Part shown: positions 10,372-21,810 of the stretch, piece by piece
Numbering within the stretch: position 1 is the first letter of the stretch
Layout: each line of letters opens with the position of its first letter
Source of the DNA: Macrothele yani
Taxonomy: Eukaryota > Arthropoda > Arachnida > Araneae > Macrothelidae
Length of the DNA: 64,000 nucleotides
NCBI GenBank assembly: GCA_039090855.1
Contig: CM076996.1
Location: 44,420,469-44,484,468, forward strand
Direction: 5' to 3'
Program-made: the position numbers and the translations under genes
The notes under the pieces: model-generated
Told to the model about the DNA's origin: nothing
Seen by the model: the letters and a program-made list of their open reading frames with translations, nothing else
The model's database searches: none

Positions 10372-12589
10372 CCTGTCTTGTCTTTCAGCGCTCCTGCGCC
10401 GAGCTTAGGACTCGTCTTCGCATTTGGATTACTCTTTCCCTACGTGTTTCTGTGCGGTGTTTTTTTCTTTCGTTTCCTTCAGTTTCATCGTTTTAAGAGG
10501 GAATGTGTGTCGTCCTGTGTTCGTCGTTTGTGTCATTTTGTGTTTTTTTTCGGGTTGTGCGAGTTACAGTACTCGGAGTTGTCTTTGGTTAGCAGCTGAG
10601 TACGACTGCAATTCCCATGGGCAACAGCTGATTTCTTAAGCTGCATTATTTGCTGCTTGCTTATGTTCTTCGTCAACGACCGTGTCTAAAGCGTCCATGT
10701 CTACTTCAACTGTGCTTGTTACATCTACAGCTGGTGTTTACTCATGTGCTTCTCACGCGTCCACTCGTCGCGGGTGCTGGCTCAGGTGCTATGGGCGCAC
10801 ACCCACACCCTCCGCGTTCGTTTGCTTCGACAGTTCGTCCATTGAATCATCCATCCACAGTTTCTTTTTCATCTCAACCAGAAATCTCTCGGATTAACAA
10901 GGTTCTGAAAATAAAAATCGCAGATGACTCACCAGAAGGGGTAAGGCATTTTCATCTGTTCTGTTACTTAGTGTGTTTTTTCCTTCACTTCGCGACACCC
11001 CCACCCCCTCTACTTAGAAGCTATCGCTAAGGTCGTCCCTAAGGAATGCATTGATTCAGTTATTTGTATGGGAGGGGTTGTCGTGGTCCACTTCACGCAC
11101 CGTGAGGCTGTCGACAAGATTTTAGCTGCTGGTATTGACATTGGCAACTTTCACCTGGTGCCTGCAGCATCTGCTCAACGGCCCATTACAGTGACATTGT
11201 CTCCAGTTCAGACTGCCATTCCTGATCATTTGTTAATTAAGGCTCTTGGTACTTTAGGCAGGGTTGTTGGCGGGACAAAACGTCTACCTGCAGCCGCCAG
11301 GGAGTATCCATTCAATTTTGTCAAAGGTGGTCGCAGTCAATACCGTGTGATCTTCCCGACGGATTCTATCCTCGATCGACCTGAAACATTTGAATTCATC
11401 CCAGACATCCGCACCTAATGTTTCTGCTGGCGTCCAGTGTTTAAGATGCAAGGCTGAAGGTCATTTAGCAACTGAGTGTCCGCACTGTTCTACTTTGGCT
11501 GGTGCGCACCATTTCGCTGTATGTTCCTGTTTCTCCATCTCAAGACTCACCCGCCTTCCTCTACATGTGGGCTGGGTGATATTGTTTCTTCTCACTCTGC
11601 AGCTTCTGTACAGCTATCTACCTCCTTGCCTTCGGACAGTGCGTCATTACCGCTCAGTTTTTTAACACCTGTGTCTTGCCCAGTTCCGTACACGCCTGCT
11701 GTTCTTCCATGTTTACAGCCATCCTATTCTTCTGTAGAGAGCATCCGTCCGCTTCTTCCCCCTTCAGAGGCTTCCCCTAGCTCTGCGACCTCGGGCAAGC
11801 GCCTTCTCTCCAGTGGCACCCCTAAGAAACGCAGGGGCCACCCTAAGCGTGCTAACCCTAGACCTCCTCCACAGCTTTTTTCGTCCTCTTCCTGTCCTGG
11901 AAGTTCTTCGCCTGTTCATACATCTAACAAGTTCCCAGCTCTTGTCAGTGGCGCAGTTCTAAGAAAGAAAAATGCCTTAGCGATGAATGGGTTAGGTAAA
12001 ACAAACCCAGAAAGTAGGACCTTAAATCCGACAGTTTGTTTTCATCAGTTAGTATTTTTTTATTAAAGTTTTATACTAATTATTTTTTATCAAGTTTTAT
12101 TGAAATTGCTTAATTGGAGCAATTTCAAATAAAAGATAAAAGTTTCGTGGGAGTTCTTTCATTCTGTACGGTTCCAAATATTCAGTTTGAATAACATGTG
12201 TTAGTCACACTGAATACATGTAACTTATATGCCGCTCTTGTTAAGATTATGGAGTGGCGAATATTTTTTACGGTTTTGTTTTTTGTTTTATTTCCGGGTA
12301 TAACTACCACCGCGTTCATCTAGGGACACAGTCGCTGAACCCTGATTCGCAGCCATAGCTTCTGGGATTGACCAGAGCAGTGGGGCTGGCGCAGCACCCA
12401 TGACTCGCCTGGAGTTCAAACCCACCTCGAGCGATTGGCCAGAAGCCAGTTTCTCTGAACAATCTGACTCCGAAGCGTCCCTTTGCGTTACTCGAGGAAC
12501 ACCAGAATGGGCTGAAGAATTACTTTTGTTGGAGTCAGTGGCGAGTTTAGATAAAATGCACTTCTCAACCATAACACTTTTCATCTTGA

Positions 12590-12724
12590 GGGGGGGGGGT
12601 CACTACCCGAATTCGTCCCAAATTCGGGTCACTGGCTCCAGGGAAGGGGAAAACAGTTGTGCTGTAAGACAAGCACACTACTTATGCCTTGATGGGACTG
12701 AACCCAGACCTACCCAGACGAACA
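12590..12724 (-). mobile_element. Diverged family 1 SINE relic
   Basis: The segment contains AAATTCGGGTCACTGGCTCC, CAGGGAAGGGG, CTGTAAGACAAGC and a decayed B box region, all in family order on the minus strand. It is older than the other copies. Confidence 0.65.
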
Positions 12725-12808
12725 GTGAGTAGTTGCTACTGTGGCGGCTATTATCGTTCTGTCTATACGTACGTTCAACTTTTCTGTGTTTCTTTTCCTA
12801 CTAGTGGC

Positions 12809-12834
12809 CGGATCACGCTTTATTGCGTGATCCG
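12809..12834. repeat. Perfect 10-bp hairpin
   Basis: CGGATCACGC, a TTTATT loop and GCGTGATCCG form a perfect stem. It lies inside the 981-bp insertion and may be a terminal structure or a remnant of an element. Confidence 0.75.
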
Positions 12835-13757
12835 AAAGTTTAGTCTCGTCCTTGCAAATACGAACGTTCCGTTAAGGTACTAGTACACTTTCATGTAAAT
12901 CAGTGTTATTTTTATATGGTCATCTAAAAAAGTTGCATTGCTCCTCAACTAATCACGAAAAGGGCCTTAGCGTTGCTAAGGCTCTTCTACACCACTGGCT
13001 CTCGCCAATTCTCCCGATGATAACATGGAGACCGCAGCTGACTCCAGTGAATGCAGCCTCTGCTGCGTCAGATGTTGATTCTGCCCCCAACCTCCCATGC
13101 CTGATCTGTCTGCGCTCCTCAAGCACAGTACTGTACCATTGTCTCCTCTCTCGTATGCAGACTTGCTTGCTTTGATACAACTCCCTAAAAAAACGCCGTA
13201 TCCTGTCTTTGCCGTGCATAACATGTCTCGTTTGCCAGAACTGATTCACCAACTTGGCTTTCTTGATGAACTTTTTCGGAATACATCATTACCACCTGAT
13301 GCTGCTCAGTGTGGCCACAGATTGGCGTACATGCTAACGATACTCTCCTCTCATCTTGATCGCTATTTTGCAGCCTTCCCAAGATGTCGAAGTTGACATG
13401 TGTTAGCTTCAACTGCCGAGACTTTATGGCGTTGGCAGCGAATGCTCTTGTCTTTGAGGACATCCGCTATTTGCAGTGTAACATCCTTCTTTTGCAAGAA
13501 ACAAATTTTTCTTCAAGTAAAGATTTTTCTCGCTGACCCTTCTTTCTATCCTAATTTCCGTGCCCATGTGCAGTGGCGTACCTGACCCCCCCCCATATCT
13601 TTGCGGCCCTCTTGCAAAAAATCTATTTGCTTTGAATTAATCTTTTAATTATATACTATTAACTAGGTTTTACGGGCGTTTTAATAATTCAAATTCTTTG
13701 GAACCTATAGGTATTTTTCGTAAAACAAAAGTTGTTACACTTATTGCGTTCAACACC

Positions 13758-14120
13758 AATGTCATCATCATTGTCAACCATTATCAATCCACCGCTGGAC
13801 GAAGGTCTCTCCAAGCCTCTTCCACAACGGTCTGTCTTGTGCCAGTCTCCTCCGTGTCACTCCCGCATACTTTCGAATTTCATCCACCCATCTACCATGT
13901 GGTCTTCTTCTGGGTCTTTTCCTGTTCCTTGGAATCCAATCTAAAATTTCGGCTGTCCATTGATGGTCTGTCCTTCTGGCAGTATGTCCAGTCCATTGCC
14001 ATTTCAGGGATTTTACTCTGATCATGATGTCTTCCACTCTTGTCATTTTTCTGATCCACGAGTTCATCTTATCTTTCCTGGTTACACCAAGCATGCAGCT
14101 CTCCACGATTCTTTGAGTTG
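13758..14120 (-). pseudogene. RTE LINE 3' fragment
   Basis: The minus-strand frame reads IMIRVKSLKWQWTGHTARRTDHQWTAEILDWIPRNRK, then GRWVDEIRKYAGVTRRRLAQDRPLWKRLGETF, the C-terminal domain of the RTE family here, followed by a short GATGATGA-type 3' tail. It is strongly 5'-truncated, as is normal for LINE insertions. Confidence 0.88.
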
Positions 14121-14911
14121 TCTGCAGCCTTTGTATGCCTATTTTATGTACACGATGTAATTCAAGTGATTGCCCTAGTTTTATGCCAATACAAAGTATT
14201 ACAAAACACTTACGCCAAGTTAATCATGTTATGCATATTTTATTCTTTTAGAAAACTAAGGCCAGCATCTGAAATGCCTTACGATCACACACAAAACATC
14301 TAACTGCCGTGTGACAGTATTTAATGACCTTTCCCGATTTGTACGAAAATACTGAACATAAGTAAGCAAATAAAAAAGCAACAGTTAAGAATTGTGGGAC
14401 AAAAACAGTAAAATTATTTCGTCTTTAATATAAACACTTCACGTATTGTCACAACGTTTTGCAGATAGCAAAAATCTTTTTTTTTTTTGGACTGTTATAA
14501 TAAAAAAAAATGGCACAGATCTGTTTTTTTCGTTCCCGAGAAGAACGCCTTTTAGCTCATTTATTCTGAAACATGCGTAGGTATCTGGGAACAAGTATAA
14601 TACACAATGCCTTATCCTCATTGATACTAATTTCATTTATTCAACTGGTATTTCATTCACATTCTCTTGTTAATATACACGTATAGGAACTTCTGCTATG
14701 GCTGTGAAAAGGAACCCTTTGGAATAGCTGCCCCTCCCCCGTCACTGAGTTTTTATAAACTAAGGCTAAAATGATTTCTTAAAGATTTTACTCATTTACT
14801 GAAAAATAAATTGCTTTTCTTTTCAATACTTCATTCAAAGCTGCCGTCAAAAATTCCTAGCTATTTCTTTGACCAGTTTCATATGAAGTTTCTGCAAAAA
14901 ATTTGTAAAAT

Positions 14912-14981
14912 CCGTCTATTGAGGCTGGAGGCGCTCTTAACCGTGAAGCCAATTAAGAGGGCCTCCAACCTCAATAAACGG
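14912..14981. repeat. 29-bp stem hairpin, pre-miRNA-like
   Basis: Arms 14912-14940 and 14953-14981 pair at 26 of 29 positions, with a 12-nt loop (CCGTGAAGCCAA). The size resembles a short pre-miRNA or a tiny foldback element. Nothing in the flanks proves transcription. Confidence 0.75.
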
Positions 14982-15260
14982 ACCGCGGGGATATCAGTAC
15001 ACCTATGCCCATGTGGGCTCCGGTACTGCCATTGGGTTTAATCATCGTTTTCTTCCTCTGCTTATTGATGTCGTCGAGTCACAGAGTCAGCTTGAGATTT
15101 TTCAGTGCATCTCCTTCAGTCTTAATTCTGCTAAAGTTCATCTTTTGAATCTTCATATCCCTCAGGGTACTTCTGAGGTTGGGTCTCTTCTTGTTCACAT
15201 TATTACAGTTCTCTCTATTGTTACCCCTTCGGATGTTAATTGCACACTCCAGCCTCAATA

Positions 15261-16447
15261 CACTGAAGAGCAATTGAATTAGAGACAGCTGGCGTTATGC
15301 AAATGTGGCGCTGTGGGCGGCCCTGTAAACGGAAGCGACATGACGTATGCAGCGCTCCGACAATATAAGGAGTGATGCGACGGGAATCAGTAAGAGTCGG
15401 ACGAAGTATGGGTAAGACGAAGGATCTAAGCGCATTTGATCGTGGGCAAATTGTCCGGGCCCGACGAATGGGTCACTCCATCTCAGAAGTCGTGCAGGAA
15501 CTGGGATTTTCACGAGCCACTGTGTCACGGGTGCACCGTGAGTACATCGAATCCGGTAAAACCATCCCTGCAAGGGCCAACTGCCGTGAAACAACAGCGT
15601 GTGGATGAGCGGGGTCATCGTCGGCTAGCTCGCATTATAACAGCAGATAGACGGGCCACAGTGCAAGACATCACTCGGCAATTCAACGATGGTGCACAAA
15701 AACGTGTAAGCAGCTACACCATCCAGAACCATCTCCTCGCTGTGGGGTATAGAAGCCATCGTTCCACGAGGGTACCGCTGCTGATCACACATCACAGGGT
15801 GCAAAGATTAGCATGGGCGCGGAAACATCGTCACTGGAACCTAAACATGTGGGAAAATATTGCCTGGACTGATGAGTCGAGATTCACGTTCGTACATGCC
15901 GATGGCAGGATAAGAGTACGGCACAAACCACATGAAGCGATGGATCCTTCTTGCCAGCAGGGTACTCTTCAAGCTGGTGGGGGTGGCATTCTTGTCTGGG
16001 GACTGTTTACGTGGACTGAAATGGGATCCCTGGCACATGTGACATCGTCCCTCACAGGTCAACGTTACCAGGGTATCCTGGACGACCATTTGTTCCCGTT
16101 TGGGCGTCTTCAACATCCCACTGGGGACCTCATCCTGCAACAAGACAATTCAGCTCCCGAACTGTATCCGAATGGTTGGATGAACACTCTACCGACGTGA
16201 CCTCGCTTCCTTGGCCAGCTAGGTCATATCTGGGATGCCATCCAGAGAGATGTTCGAGGCTCTGACCCCCTCCATCAAATCTTCGTGAACTGTGGGAGCT
16301 TGTTCAGGGGTCGTGGATCCGTATGGCTTCCCAACGCTTCCGGTGTCTTGTCGAGTCCATGCCGAGACGAATCGCTGCCGTCATCAGGCCGAAAGGTGGT
16401 GCTACACGTTACTAGACTGGTATCTCCAATTCAATTGCTCTTCAGTG
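15261..16447 (+). mobile_element. Tc1-like transposon, DD36E-type family, copy 1
   Basis: Ends are CACTGAAGAGCAATTGAATT at the left and the inverse AATTCAATTGCTCTTCAGTG at the right, bounded by TA on both sides (15259-15260 and 16448-16449). It interrupts LINE A ORF2; LINE sequence continues on both sides. It is the same family as the better-preserved copy at 39775-40994. Confidence 0.92.
15408..16415 (+). pseudogene. Tc1-like transposase, copy 1, decayed
   Basis: The start MGKTKDLSAFDRGQIV and the HTH segment are as in the 39922 copy. A frameshift near 15595 moves the reading to another frame, which then covers the second HTH, the WTDESRF first catalytic Asp, GGGGILVWGLF and LILQQDN with the second Asp. 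Deletions after 16148 remove part of the block between the second Asp and the final Glu, and the C-terminus is again out of frame (ending at a TAG near 16413). It is inactive. Confidence 0.88.
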
Positions 16448-16525
16448 TATGATCGTGATCGTTCCCATGGATCTCGTTCATTACTTGTTTCTCATATTTC
16501 ACGACTTGTTTTAAATTTTCATCTA

Positions 16526-17826
16526 CAAAGGCCGTTCCATAAAAACTGAGTATTTTTTTAATTTGGAAACAGTGCGAAGGAGGAAAACTAACCACGCAGA
16601 CGACTAACTGAATTAAGGATGTATCTGTGGCAACAGTTATTAGCCGTGGCAGACGATTCTGGTTTTGTTATTGCGCAGTTGTTTAAGGTACGTCTGCATT
16701 TCGCCATACAGCTATGGAGGTGAGTGATTCCGAGTTAAGAAGTGAAGTACGTTGTGCGATAAAATTTTGCTATCGTTCGGGTAAAACGGCTCCAGAAACA
16801 GTTGATTTTAATAAAAAAAAGCTTAAAAGATAAATGTTTGGGTGAGTCAACGATTTTTAGATTTTAAAAAAGGGCGTTTATCTGTAGAACTTGCTCCTAG
16901 GCCTGGTGAACCTGAAAGTGTTACAAAGAGTATTGTTAACACTGTTTGTGGGCAATCCTGCAAGAAGATTGACGTGTGAAGACATAACCGCGTCAACTAA
17001 TATTTAAAAAACGTCGGCATTCCAAATTCTACGCGACAAATTACTGCTGCATCGTGTGTGTTCCAGATGGGTACCTCGTCATCTGACGACAGAACAATTG
17101 TGAACCAGAGTTCAGATGTGTCATGAGTGGAAACAAATGATTGCAAAGGATCCAAACCTTCTAAACACAGTAATAACTACCGATGACACATGGGTCGACT
17201 ATTTCGACCCCTTCAGGAAGAGCGCAACGAGTGTCTGGAAGCACACAGGCTCTACTCCTTCGAAAAAAGTCCGCCAAACCAAATAAGCTGCTAAGGTGAT
17301 GATAATTTTCTTTGATCATAAAGGTGTAGTCTACCAGCATGCCGTTCCTCCACAAATTACTGTCAATGCTGAATATTACATTTCAGTCTTGAAGCTTCTG
17401 CGACGACAAATATCGATTAAGCGACCGGAACTAGTGGATAAGTGGACCCTATACCATGATAACGCCCGGCCACATGTGGCTGCTTGTGTTCAACGGTTTC
17501 TTACGAAATGCATTATTGAAATCATGCCACAGCCTGCCTACAGTCCTGACCTCGCTCCGTGTGATTTCTGGTTGTTTCCATCAACGAAGAAGTTCCGTGG
17601 CGCAACATTCAGCACAGATGCTGACGTTATTCAAGCTGTACAAGGGTCGCTAAAGTAGCTTCTACAAAATGCTTTCACCACATGCTTTAAAAAGTGGACT
17701 GAACGAATGGGATCGTTGCATATCATCCGAGGGAAGATACTTCAAAAAAGAATGACATATATTTTGTTGTACCTATATTACTTCATTTTGTGTGATTTTT
17801 ACTATGTTTTTATGGAACGGCCGTTG
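16526..17826 (+). mobile_element. mariner transposon
   Basis: The element is bounded by TA at 16524-16525 and 17827-17828. The left end is CAAAGGCCGTTCCATAAAAAC and the right end, reversed, is CAACGGCCGTTCCATAAAAAC: nearly perfect inverted repeats. The length of 1301 bp is typical of mariner. LINE A ORF2 reads on directly after the right TA. Confidence 0.93.
16714..17755 (+). pseudogene. mariner transposase (D,D34D), decayed
   Basis: The start MEVSDSELRSEVRCAIKFCY followed by RSGKTAPET is the mariner helix-turn-helix opening. Later come LAPRPGEPESVT, TTDDTWVDYFDP (first Asp), VMIIFFDHKGVVY, YHDNARPHVA (second Asp) and YSPDLAPCDFWLFP (third Asp, 34 residues after the second as I count). The reading suffers stops near 16830 and 17285 and is probably inactive; the stretch 17296-17658 alone is open. 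The C-terminal piece KKWTERM continues after a TAG at 17656. Confidence 0.92.
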
Positions 17827-20646
17827 TACAAGATGCTTTTCGTTACATTCACCCCGGTTCCCGTTAGTTCACTTGGTTCCCCCTTCTCGTTCTTCAAACG
17901 CTGCAGCCCGAATCGACCAATTTTATGTTTCTTGTTTTCTACGTCCATCTTCCATTTCTGTCACGCATGCTCCGACCGTTTCTTCCGATCACTGTCCTGT
18001 TGTTTTAAAGTTGCCGCTTCCTTTGATTGGTGTACCGCATCCTAAAGTTTGGTCGTTGGATGACTTTTGTCTCCAGTATCCTGTTTTCCTCTCCACAGTT
18101 CGTTCAATTATCACCCGGGTTGTTTCTCAACACTCCTCGTCTGGTGACCGGACTGCTTTGTTGCTCAAGACCAAACAGTCCATCATCGCATATGTGAAGC
18201 AGTGCTCCTTCTTGAAAACGCGTCGCTACATGGAATTTGATAATCTCCGCCGTGTATTACAGCGTTCTTCATCTTCTTCGTCAGACTACGAAACACTTCA
18301 AGCACAACTTCATCATCTTCACTCCTTTGCCTCTTCTGCTCTCACTCGTCTGAAGTTCTTCTTCCTCCGGTTTCATGATGACCCGCTAACCAGTCTTCGT
18401 CACCTTGAACAGCGTCGTGTAAAAAGCAATTTCGTTTCACAGCTCTCTTCCCAATGGTCCACAGATCAACATGCCATTTGCTCTCTCACTCCTATTTCAG
18501 CGCACGGTTTCAACCTTCTTCAACATCGCCTGCTGCTACAGCGCCCACTCTGCAAAATCTTCCAAAAATTCTGTCATGCTCTATCTCATCATTAGCTGCT
18601 CTCATCTCTCCCTCTGAAATATGAGCTTCAGTATATTCCTGAAAGACCGTTCTTCTTTCTGAGAGGAAGGTCTTCCTCTTTCGTTCTACAAGACATTGTT
18701 TCCGGTCCTTCTTCTATTTCTCTTAGCTTGTTTTAATTCCTTTTTCTCTACGTCGAACTTCTCCTCGTCCGTTTCTTCCTTTACTCTTCTTCGCCTCATT
18801 CCGAAATCTGTCAGGGTTGGTCTGCTAGCTAATTGGCGGCTTATCTCTTACCTCAATATCGTTTACAAAATCTTTGCTAAACTTCTCGCCCTCAGTCTTA
18901 ATCCCGTTCTTTCTCATCTAATCCATATAGACCATACTGACACTGTTCCGTCTTGTTCTATCGCTTCTAACATACTAACCATTCCTTACCTCAATTTTCT
19001 TGCTTCTCAGCTCTCGGAACCCCTAGCTATTTTCAATCTTGACCAACGACAAGCTTTTGACTCCATTTATCACTCGTATCTCTTCTCTGTCCTTCACCAC
19101 TTTGGCTTTCCGCCCACTTTTTTCACTGTGCTGTCGAACCCTCTGTTCCAACACTTTTTTCCATGTTCGAACTTCCGCAATTCCTTTCTCTAACGGGATC
19201 CCGCAAAGTTTGCCCCTGTCGGGTCAACTTCTCTCTCTCTCTCTCTTTCGAACATTTGCAGATTTGTCTTCTCTCTAGTCTTCTTTCTTCCGTCCCTCGT
19301 AGTGTTGCAAGCATCCGTCATCATCGTATAGTCCTTTCGGCGTATGCCGATGATTTGGCTGCCTTTCTGCGATCAGAGGAGGCCTTCGGTACTTTACGGT
19401 CTACGTATCAGGAATATGCTCAGCTTCCGGCTCTGCTCTCAACGTTGAAAAGTGCACTGGCTTGTTGTCTGGGACGTGGGCGACCCGCGGTGACCGGCCT
19501 TGTTCCGCCTTCTGTTCGTCAGCGGTTGTCAAACTGCTTCGGGTGCATATTGGTAATCCTACGGCAGTCGCTGCTGCCACATGGACGCCTGCTGTTCATC
19601 ATGTCAATCGTCGCCTTGCACCTTTCCGTTATCTTAAGCCTTATTTGTCATTTTTTAGTCGTGCATATATTCTCAATTCATTCATTTTGCCTGCATTTTT
19701 TCATTCTTGGATTGCACACCTTCTTCCTGAGGCTCTCTTTCTCTACCTACAGCGTACCTTCACTGATTTTCTGTGGAACGTTATACACTGGGTTCATCGA
19801 TCTACTCTCGTTCTTCTGCTTTCCTATGGTGGTCTCTCTCTCGCCGATGTTTTTCTCAAGTTCAAGGCTTTCCATCTTTACAACTTTCTCCGCGATTTCA
19901 CTCTTCCGCTGTCTCTCGCTCACACCGTTATCGACACTCTCTTCTTTACCCGCAGTCCTCCCCTCATTATATCAACTTTTCTGGGAATGGATCTCTTCCA
20001 CCTCATACCCGGCAGCCTACCCGAAACTTACAAATCCGCTCTCACCCTTTGACGTTCTTTGAATCCCGTCCGCCTACCCCGACCTCGACTAATAATCTCC
20101 TAGAAGAGCTGACCCTCTTTTCCTCCGCCATCCGCTCTCCTTCGTCTTCGTACTTTCACTTCTCCACCTGGTTCGCCAGTGGAGTGGTGAGGGTCTCGAA
20201 ACTTATTGACAATAATCTCCGTTGGAAGTCGTTTTCTCGCATTTCTACTTCACTTCTTGACACTACTTTGCACCGGGCACAGTTACGTTTGCTTCAGGCT
20301 ACAATTTGCAGTCTTTATCCACTCCTTGCGGAACATGAAGTACTCATCTCTCACCCATCAGCGCCACACAGCTTGTTGTACCCGATCTACCTCAATGATA
20401 TGTCGTTTCTTCCTCATCAGGTTTCTATGAAACTCCTCTACCAACATTGTTTTGGCATACTATGTTTGCCTGTCTTCCATTCCTTCTGTACCTCCAATAA
20501 TTCTATCCGATGTCTTTACCCTCACCTGACAGATCAACATGGTCTCATTCCTCAGCCACCAGCACCGCACAGCCTGCCGTACCTGATCTACCTCAACGAT
20601 GCCCCCTGTATGGTTAGCATGGCACTTTTATACCGACATTTTTTGA

Positions 20647-20682
20647 CTCATCTTTCACTTAACTCAAAAAGTGAAAGATGAG
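20647..20682. repeat. Perfect 14-bp inverted repeat at the junction
   Basis: CTCATCTTTCACTT, an 8-nt loop and AAGTGAAAGATGAG lie exactly where the foreign LINE fragment starts. It may have formed at the 5' end of the insertion. Confidence 0.75.
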
Positions 20683-21810
20683 GTGAATACTTCTGTGAGT
20701 TATTAGAGCATGAAAGGAAAGGTGAATCTATGACAGAAGCAGATGATGTCACAGTGAGAGATGGAACTACTGGAGGGATCTCAAGAGAAGAGATTTGTAG
20801 TGGATGGCATAACTGCTGAGATGCAGTTATTGTGTAATTAATTACAGTCGCCACCAAAATGAAATTTTCCAGTTGTGCTGGGAGTTAGGAATGGTCCCTC
20901 AGGATTGGAGCGATGCTATCATTGTTCCCTTGTATAAAGGAAATGGTGATCAGACTGAATGCAAGAACTTCCGTGGTAGTGTTCTTGCATTCAGTAGTTG
21001 CAGAGTATGCTGGCCCGGATGTACGAAATTTGTATGAATTTCAAACTGAGTAATAAATAAGGGAAGAACCAAAGTTATGATTTTTGAGCGAGGAACTATG
21101 AGTACTGAAAGCAGGATAAGTCTAAACTGCACCGTTATTGATCAGGTAAACGAGTTTGTATAATTTGGGAAGCATGGAAGATATTTGACAGCGAGAACAA
21201 ATTAGATGGTGAAATTAGTAGGCGAGTGAACTCTTCATTAAAAGTCATAGCTGCTTTACGAGGATTTCACAGGAGTGATGGGTTCCCAAGAAAGTCTCGA
21301 ATGGCTGTATATGAAAGTGTAATTGTTCCTACTCTGATGCATGGCAGTGAAACCTGGGTTCTGCAGAAAAGGAATGTCGTTTGTGTGCTGGGGAAATACG
21401 TTACTTACGGGGGGTTTATGGTAAGACACACTCTGATTATGTGAGGAATTAAGATGTGCTGCAGGTGTGTAATGTGAGGCTAAATGTTGTTAGTAAGGTG
21501 GAGACTAATTTTCTTAGGTGGTTTGGCAATGTTGAAAGAATGAGTGATGAGATGCTTACTAAGAGAATTTATTCAGCCCAAGCTACAAGAAAGAAAGGTA
21601 GAGGAAGATCAAGGAAATCATGTGAAGACCAGATTCAGGAATGTCTGCCTGAGAAAAAAATAGTGAGTGTGAAGTACAAAGGTCTAAGCTCGTGCTGTGT
21701 GCCGAGATCGTTGTAATTGGAGACTCCTGATACAGCAACAGTGAGTTTTTTCTGTGAGGAGCTAACCTCTGAACATCAGAGAACAGCTATGTATGTATGC
21801 ATGTATTTTT
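20653..21810 (+). pseudogene. Fragment of a different LINE inserted in LINE A
   Basis: The piece around 20870-20985 reads ELGMVPQDWSDAIIVPLYKG followed by NGDQTECKNFRG, an RT fingers motif. Downstream are LDGEISRRVNSSLKVIAAL, MAVYESVIVPTLMHGSETWV and, at 21500-21650, VSKVETNFLRWFGNVERMSDE then KKGRGRSRKSCEDQIQE, the C-terminal domain of a non-LTR element unlike both the RTE and the Tx1-like families here. The middle of the RT is deleted. TTTTTTGACTCA and TTTTTTAACTCA at the two boundaries may be a target duplication. Confidence 0.75.

Larger units (their letters stand above)
11983..12963. mobile_element. Unclassified 981-bp insertion with 9-bp duplication GCCTTAGCG
   Basis: GCCTTAGCG occurs at 11974-11982 and again at 12964-12972, and LINE A ORF1 resumes right after it. 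The interior is A/T-rich, contains a family 1 SINE relic (12590-12724) and a small hairpin (12809-12834). I see no clear terminal inverted repeat, so the class is open (MULE-like elements make 9-bp duplications, as may others). Confidence 0.6.
10697..13396 (+). pseudogene. LINE A ORF1, RNA-binding protein with zinc knuckle
   Basis: The start at 10697 (MSTSTV) matches LINE B ORF1 (MSTTTV). The central part GGVVVVHFTHREAVDKILAAGIDIGNFHLVP and GRSQYRVIFPTDS aligns with LINE B and looks like an RRM-like fold followed by a linker. After a frameshift near 11400 comes the knuckle VQCLRCKAEGHLATECPH (C-x2-C-x4-H-x4-C). The C-terminus MPDLSALLKHSTVPLSPLSYADLLAL continues at 13097 after a 981-bp insertion. 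ORF1 proteins of this type coat LINE RNA. Frameshifts and insertion make it a pseudogene. Its stop (13394-13396) overlaps the start of ORF2 (ATG 13384). Confidence 0.78.
13571..15005. mobile_element. Unclassified 1.4-kb insertion with 10-bp duplication TGCCCATGTG
   Basis: TGCCCATGTG occurs at 13561-13570 and 15006-15015, and LINE A ORF2 reads across when the insert is removed. The left end is CAGTGGCGTACCTGAC and the right end, reversed, is TAGGTGTACTGATATC: only a loose inverted similarity. Inside are an RTE fragment and a 29-bp hairpin. No transposase was seen, so it is a non-autonomous element of unknown class. Confidence 0.65.

Noticed and set aside
12809..12834. Hairpin read as an intrinsic transcription terminator
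   Set aside because: The sequence is eukaryotic and no T-run follows the stem. It is listed as an inverted repeat only.
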